Shown: positions 61,155 through 64,000 of the stretch, piece by piece
Layout of the letters: every line of letters begins with the position of its first letter
Position numbering within the stretch: the stretch's first letter is position 1
Assembly: GCF_007923445.1 (NCBI RefSeq)
Contig: NZ_VOJI01000010.1
Span: 62,001 to 126,000, forward strand
Reading direction: 5' to 3'
DNA: 64,000 bases
DNA from: Puniceibacterium confluentis
GTDB taxonomy: Bacteria > Pseudomonadota > Alphaproteobacteria > Rhodobacterales > Rhodobacteraceae
Notes under the pieces: model-generated
Databases searched by the model: none
What the model saw: only the letters and a program-made list of their open reading frames with translations
Told to the model about the DNA's origin: nothing
Made by a program: the position numbers and the translations under genes

Positions 61155-62104
61155 CGCTGGCGGCTCCTCTGGCCTTGCTGTTGCTGCCTTTGCCGCTGCT
61201 GGCGCTGTTGCTGCCCCCCCGGCGGCCGCGCTGGGGGGCCGTGACCCTGCCGCCGGCGATCCTGGCTCAGACGCGGATCGCAGGCACCGGGCGGGCGACA
61301 CGCCATCTCGGGTTGGCCGGGCTGGTGCTGTCCTGGATCCTGACGGTTCTGGCGCTGTCGGGCCCCCGGATCGTGACCACCCTGGACACGCTGCCGGCCA
61401 CGGGCCGCGACATCGTGCTGGTTCTGGACCTGTCAGGTTCGATGGAGCGCGAGGATTTCGACCTTGACGGCCATCGCGTGTCGCGCCTGGCGGCGGTGCA
61501 GTCGGTTGCGGCCCGGTTCGTCCGGGGGCGTGCGGGCGACCGCGTCGGCCTGGTGGTGTTCGGGGATCGCGCCTTTGTCGCCGCCGCGCCGACCCATGAC
61601 GTGGCCGCCGTGGCCCATGTGGTCGAGACTTCGGTGATCGGCGTCTCTGGCAAGGCTACGGCAATAGCGGACGGACTTGGGCTTGCCATCCGGCGGTTGC
61701 GTGACCGCCCCGCTGCGTCGCGCGTGATCATCCTTCTCTCGGACGGGCGCGACACCAGCGGAGTCGTCGACCCTGTGGCAGCCGCCCGGAAGGCCGACGA
61801 ACTGGGCATCCGCATCCACACCATCGCGCTGGGACCGGACAAGGCACAGTCGTCGGGTCGCGACGACGATGTGGTCGACAGTGCAACGCTGGGCCAGATC
61901 GCGACGGCCGCTGGCGGCGAGATGTTCCGGGTGCGCACAACCGACGATCTGCGCGCCGTGACCGCCGCCATCGACAGGCTCGAACCCAGCGCCGCCGCGG
62001 CCCCGCCGATGCTCGCCTGGCGCGAGTTGTGGATCTGGCCCGCCGGTGCGGCGTTTCTGATCCTTGCGGCGCTGCTGTGTGCACGTCCGGAGCAGGCGGC
62101 ATGA
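61151..62104 (+). CDS. von Willebrand factor A protein (BatA-like)
   Basis: 317 residues. Two N-terminal membrane segments (about 5-22 and 55-70), a vWA domain with intact MIDAS (Asp93 and Ser of DLSGSM, Thr near GKATAIAD, Asp in LSDGRD), and a C-terminal membrane segment (LWIWPAGAAFLILAALLC). The vWA domain faces the periplasm. Paired with the BatB-like gene; overlaps of 4 nt on both sides. Bat proteins were named for Bacteroides aerotolerance; the target is unknown. Confidence 0.92.
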   Translation: MTLAAPLALLLLPLPLLALLLPPRRPRWGAVTLPPAILAQTRIAGTGRATRHLGLAGLVLSWILTVLALSGPRIVTTLDTLPATGRDIVLVLDLSGSMEREDFDLDGHRVSRLAAVQSVAARFVRGRAGDRVGLVVFGDRAFVAAAPTHDVAAVAHVVETSVIGVSGKATAIADGLGLAIRRLRDRPAASRVIILLSDGRDTSGVVDPVAAARKADELGIRIHTIALGPDKAQSSGRDDDVVDSATLGQIATAAGGEMFRVRTTDDLRAVTAAIDRLEPSAAAAPPMLAWRELWIWPAGAAFLILAALLCARPEQAA

Positions 62105-63036
62105 TCCCGCTGGGCGCCATCCTGATCCTGCGCCCGTTCTGGCTTGTCGGGGTGCCGCTGGCACTGATCGCGGCCTGGGGCCTGGCCCATCGCTCCAACG
62201 GCGGTGCGCGCTGGCGCGGGGTGATCGACCCGCACCTGCTGGCTTTCCTGCAGTCCCGCGGCGCGGTGGATCCGGCTTCGCGCAGCCTGCGGCCCTGGCT
62301 GCTGGGTCTGGCCGCTGCGTTGCTGGCGGTCGGGCTGTCAGGACCGGCGACGCGGCGCGCGGACGCGCCCGCGTTCCGCAATCTCGACGTGATCATGATC
62401 CTGATGGACCTGTCACCCTCTGTGGTGATGGGCGGCGGTCTGGACGATGCCCGGGCCTCGGTATCGCGGTTGCTTGACCATCATGGCGCCAGGCCCGTGG
62501 CTCTGGCGGTCTATGCCGGAGAAAGCTTTCTGGTCAGTGTGCCGATCGAGGAAACCGCAAGCCTGCAGACCGCCATCGGCGCGATCGGCGCCGACACCAT
62601 GCCTGTTGCCGGCAGCCGCCCGGACCGGGCACTGGCCCTGGCGCGCATGACACTGGCCGACGCCGCCTCCGAGCGGGCGGATGTGGTGCTGGTCACCGAC
62701 GGCGGCGCGCTCGGACCCGCAGCCCTGAGCGAGGCGGAACGGCTGCGCGCCACCGGGGTGCGGGTCTCGGCGGTGGCAATCGCGCCCCGGACTGCCCCCT
62801 ACGGGATGCCGCCCACCGATACCGCCGGGCTGGTCCGTCTGACCGCCGCCGGCGGCGGCATCGTGGCCACACCGGACGACCTTAACCCTCTGATCGTCAG
62901 GTTGACCGGACAGCGCGATCTGACGGCGGGCGAGCGTTCACGCCGGTCGGTGCTGTTTCACGACCACGGCCGCTGGGCCGCCGCGCTGGCCTGCCTTGCC
63001 CTGCTGGGGCTGTTCCGGCGGCGAAGGGCGGTGTGA
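62101..63036 (+). CDS. von Willebrand factor A protein (BatB-like)
   Basis: 311 residues. N-terminal membrane segment (LILRPFWLVGVPLALIAAW), a second near 65-80, vWA MIDAS with DLSPS at 103-107 and VTDGG later, and a C-terminal hydrophobic segment followed by a basic end (RRRRAV). Starts with the ATG that overlaps the BatA stop. It probably forms a membrane complex with BatA under the MoxR ATPase. Confidence 0.9.
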   Translation: MIPLGAILILRPFWLVGVPLALIAAWGLAHRSNGGARWRGVIDPHLLAFLQSRGAVDPASRSLRPWLLGLAAALLAVGLSGPATRRADAPAFRNLDVIMILMDLSPSVVMGGGLDDARASVSRLLDHHGARPVALAVYAGESFLVSVPIEETASLQTAIGAIGADTMPVAGSRPDRALALARMTLADAASERADVVLVTDGGALGPAALSEAERLRATGVRVSAVAIAPRTAPYGMPPTDTAGLVRLTAAGGGIVATPDDLNPLIVRLTGQRDLTAGERSRRSVLFHDHGRWAAALACLALLGLFRRRRAV

Positions 63037-63686
63037 TGCGACGCCGCTCAGTCCTCGTGGCGCTGACCCTGCTGCTGGCCATCGCTGCCGGTCCCGAGGC
63101 CTGGGCCCGTCTGCTGTGGCGCGTCGGCGCACCGGGGCTGGCCCTGCCGCTGCTGGAGGACGCCGCCACCCGCGGCGCCGCGCTTTATGAACTGGGCCGC
63201 TATGCCGAGGCTGATGCCGCCTTCGTCGCCGCCGGACGCAGTGCAACCTTTGACCGCGGCCTGTCGCTGGCGATGACTGGCGATTATGCGCTGTCGGTCG
63301 CCTATTTCGATGCCTATCTGTTCGCCAACCGCTTTGACGCGGGCGCGCAGCGCAGCCGCGATGCCGTCGCCCGGCTGATTGATCCGGTGGTTGGCGAGGC
63401 CAGGGGACATGGCCGCATCCGGGCGGTGCTGAACGCCTCGGGGCTTGCGACCGAGGCGTTTGATCCGGAAAATCCCGGAATGGCACTGCTGAGTTCCGAA
63501 CACGACCCGCTGCGCCGCAACATCAAGCGTGGCGTGGAAGACGAGCGGACCCTGGCCGCCAGCGACGCCTGGCTCGATGCCCTGGCGGATGCCCCCGGCA
63601 CCTATCTGCAAAACCGCCTTGCCGCCGAGATGGAGCGCCGTCGCGCCACGGGGACAGCCGCCGCCGAGGAGCGGGACAAATGGTAA
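63036..63686 (+). CDS. TPR-type exported protein of the Bat operon
   Basis: 216 residues; an in-frame GTG just before the ATG is an alternative start. Signal peptide or anchor residues 4-23 (VLVALTLLLAIAAGPEAWA). Then TPR-like pairs of helices (AALYELGRYAEADAAFVAAG and GLSLAMTGDYALSVAYFDAY). It has the place and character of BatC/BatE components. The C-terminus is charged. Ends by overlapping the start of the last gene. Function not known. Confidence 0.8.
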   Translation: MRRRSVLVALTLLLAIAAGPEAWARLLWRVGAPGLALPLLEDAATRGAALYELGRYAEADAAFVAAGRSATFDRGLSLAMTGDYALSVAYFDAYLFANRFDAGAQRSRDAVARLIDPVVGEARGHGRIRAVLNASGLATEAFDPENPGMALLSSEHDPLRRNIKRGVEDERTLAASDAWLDALADAPGTYLQNRLAAEMERRRATGTAAAEERDKW

Positions 63687-64000
63687 GGTGCCTGCTCCTG
63701 GTGTTCACCTTTCTGGCCGCACCGGCGCTGGCGCAGGGCGTGGAACTGCCCGCTGATCAGGCCCGGTTGGAGCTGGTGCTGGACGATCCCGGGGCGCAAC
63801 CGCTGGCCGGTCAGATGGTGCTGGCGACGATCCGCGGGATCTATGCGGTGAACATCACCCGCGAAGAGCTGAAACTGCGGCGCATGAACGGCGTGGACTG
63901 GATTCGTCTGGGACAGGATGTCTGGTCACAACAGCGGATCGACGGGCGCAGCCTGCGGGTGATGGAGCGCCGCATCGCGCTGTATCCCAAGGCCACCGGG
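63680..64000 (+). CDS. BatD-like exported protein (3' end outside window)
   Basis: The first 107 codons only. ATG at 63680 overlaps the stop of the TPR gene by 7 nt. Signal peptide (LLLVFTFLAAPALAQ) is followed by ELPADQARLELVLDDPGAQPL and strands typical of the BatD N-terminal immunoglobulin-like domain, read here as one of its beta-sandwich repeats. Same operon as MoxR, DUF58, BatA and BatB, where BatD normally closes the set. The truncated length leaves the C-terminal membrane anchor unseen. Confidence 0.8.
   Translation, partial: MVRCLLLVFTFLAAPALAQGVELPADQARLELVLDDPGAQPLAGQMVLATIRGIYAVNITREELKLRRMNGVDWIRLGQDVWSQQRIDGRSLRVMERRIALYPKATG

Overview
The window reads as the chromosome of a high-GC alphaproteobacterium, most likely a marine-type Rhodobacterales (Roseobacter/Paracoccaceae group). 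Indicators are GcrA, a phosphatidylcholine synthase, two complete TRAP carboxylate/sugar-acid type transporters, GntR/LysR-controlled catabolic islands, an alphaproteobacterial-style type I secretion adhesin operon and an FNR-type regulator. About 65 protein genes and one tRNA-Lys (UUU) are supported. No insertion sequence, CRISPR array, rRNA or prophage was seen.

Layout. 1-10072: a catabolic island with an SDR (cut by the window start), FAD amine/hydroxyacid oxidase, creatininase-family hydrolase, TRAP transporter, RraA-type aldolase, LysR, a D-2-hydroxyacid dehydrogenase and a gamma-glutamyltransferase. 10443-15256: phosphomannomutase, then a copper/electron-transfer operon (multicopper oxidase, three c-type cytochromes, a small exported Cys/His protein). 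15491-25943: housekeeping (tRNA-Lys, dapF, mtaB, pcs, ABC-2 permease, gcrA, a methyltransferase, rimO), an orphan LuxR regulator and tdk. 25972-29360: rhodanese, KAS III, csaA, proC, YbjN. 30149-39806: a LapA/BapA-like giant adhesin with its complete type I exporter. 39969-47466: a sugar-sulfonate type island. 47669-51708: an exported alkaline phosphatase preceded by a candidate PHO box, then an exported protein with a MacB-like ABC pair. 51857-58745: DEAD-box helicase, FNR-like regulator, SEL1 protein, MauG-type peroxidase, Nudix, gph. 58943-64000: MoxR-DUF58-DUF4381-BatA-BatB-TPR-BatD operon (cut by the window end).

The most interesting system is 39969-47466. A SsuD-like LLM monooxygenase, an aldo/keto reductase and a flavin reductase lie head to tail behind a divergent GntR regulator. 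That is the enzyme trio of the sulfoquinovose monooxygenase (sulfo-SMO) pathway: SmoC, SmoB and SmoA. A Gfo/Idh/MocA protein sits on the regulator side; it is a candidate NAD-dependent sulfoquinovosidase (GH188-like), since no GH31 sulfoquinovosidase is present. A TRAP transporter replaces the ABC importer of the Agrobacterium cluster. This assignment is inferred from gene content and has not been tested by search.

Other points to check: an orphan LuxR gene whose only well-placed start is CTG; a MauG-type peroxidase whose only well-placed start is ATC, directly abutting the divergent SEL1 gene; a DapF whose second catalytic Cys is Ser; an FNR-like regulator with three of the four cluster cysteines; a perfect 12-bp-arm inverted repeat beside tRNA-Lys; and a 354-bp space ending in a strong terminator that could encode a small RNA.
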